5,688 nt of DNA from UBA2862 sp045637485 (GTDB lineage Bacteria > Bacillota > Clostridia > Christensenellales > Aristaeellaceae), in assembly GCA_045637485.1 (NCBI GenBank), contig JAZTZK010000223.1:1-5688 (forward strand). The letters are read 5' to 3'. Below are positions 5,235-5,688 of this stretch, in pieces; within the stretch, counting starts at the first letter, position 1; each line of letters starts with the position of its first letter. The position numbers and the translations under genes were made by a program. The notes under the pieces were generated by a model that was given only the letters and a program-made list of their open reading frames with translations, ran no database searches and had not been told where the DNA came from.

Positions 5235-5663
5235 ATGCCAACCGAACGCCTGAACCGGGAGCAGATCGCCCGGATACTGCCCCATCGCGACGACATGGCG
5301 CTGCTGGACGAGGCGGCGCTGCTGGAGGACGGCACCGCCGAGGGCGTCTACCATGTGCGGGGCGACGAGTTCTTCCTGCGGGGCCACTTCCCGGGCAACC
5401 CGGTGGTGCCGGGCGTGATCCAGTGCGAGATCATCGCCCAGGCTTCCTGCATGCTGATGAAGGACGCCATTCCCGGCGGCACACCCTACTACGCGGGCAT
5501 CAACAGCGTGCGCTTCCGCCGCCCGGTGCGCCCCGGCGACACCATCACCGTCCATTCCCGGCTGATGCGCAGCAAGGCTGCGCTGTTCGTGGTCAAGGGC
5601 GAGGCCAGGGTAGGCGAGGAGCTGTGCGCCTCGGGCGAGTTCATGTTTATGATCGGGAAGTAA
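5235..5663 (+). CDS. fabZ: 3-hydroxyacyl-ACP dehydratase (FabZ)
   Basis: FabZ removes water from beta-hydroxyacyl-ACP to give trans-2-enoyl-ACP, the substrate of FabK. The 142-residue product has the hot-dog fold motifs of the family: LPHRDDMALLDE (about 15-26), then the active-site segment RGHFPGNPVVPGVIQCEIIAQ, with His51 and Glu65 as the catalytic pair. A glutamate rather than aspartate at this second position marks FabZ rather than FabA. The later segment INSVRFRRPVRPGDTI is also characteristic. There is no isomerase gene such as fabM here, so how unsaturated chains are made, if they are, is not shown. It is the last complete gene in the window; acetyl-CoA carboxylase genes often follow in related operons but lie outside. 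Confidence 0.96.
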   Translation: MPTERLNREQIARILPHRDDMALLDEAALLEDGTAEGVYHVRGDEFFLRGHFPGNPVVPGVIQCEIIAQASCMLMKDAIPGGTPYYAGINSVRFRRPVRPGDTITVHSRLMRSKAALFVVKGEARVGEELCASGEFMFMIGK

Positions 5664-5688
5664 AAAGCATATCGACAGGGGCGCGGAT

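Noticed and set aside
3956..5335. Long minus-strand open frame of 459 codons opposite fabF
   Set aside because: It is a product of G+C-rich codon bias opposite a clear fabF. The translation is rich in Gly, His, Ala and Val with no recognisable domain, and the plus-strand gene has all its catalytic motifs.

Overview
This window is the front part of a bacterial type II fatty-acid synthesis (FAS II) operon, read entirely left to right: a MarR-family regulator resembling FabT, then fabH, acpP, fabK, fabG, fabF and fabZ. The combination of FabK (the FMN-type enoyl-ACP reductase) with a FabT-like regulator in this order is the arrangement known from Bacillota (streptococci and clostridia). The genes are G+C-rich, use AGG for many arginines, and have strong GGAGG-type ribosome sites. 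My best guess is a high-G+C member of the Clostridia, perhaps from a gut community. The phylum is fairly secure; anything finer is a guess.

Layout. Bases 1-262 are non-coding and repeat-rich. They hold a perfect array of a 14-base unit made of two TTAGG-type heptamers, a roughly 100-base core with stem-loops, a degenerate inverted heptad array, and a perfect 18-bp palindrome. Bases 294-339 hold a convincing sigma-A-type promoter whose -10 box is overlapped by an inverted repeat of the TTAG-N9-CTAA type, a plausible repressor operator. Bases 382-3021 carry fabT-like, fabH (TTG start), acpP and fabK; acpP and fabK overlap by one base. Bases 3022-3222 form a second A+T-richer non-coding gap, again framed by TTAGG-type heptads in inverted orientation. 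Bases 3223-5663 carry fabG, fabF and fabZ. The last 25 bases hold no recognisable gene.

Function. FabH starts a chain by condensing an acyl-CoA with malonyl-ACP. FabF elongates, FabG reduces the ketone, FabZ dehydrates and FabK reduces the double bond, all on the carrier AcpP. The active-site residues of every enzyme are visible and intact. Two genes common in the equivalent Bacillota operon are missing from their usual places: fabD (between fabK and fabG) and accB (between fabF and fabZ).

The most interesting observation is that the two non-coding regions are related to each other. Both have heptad repeats facing inward at their ends and share several collinear sequence blocks and stem-loops in the middle, so they look like two diverged copies of one small non-autonomous repeat element. 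One copy lies upstream of the operon promoter and the other exactly where fabD would be expected.
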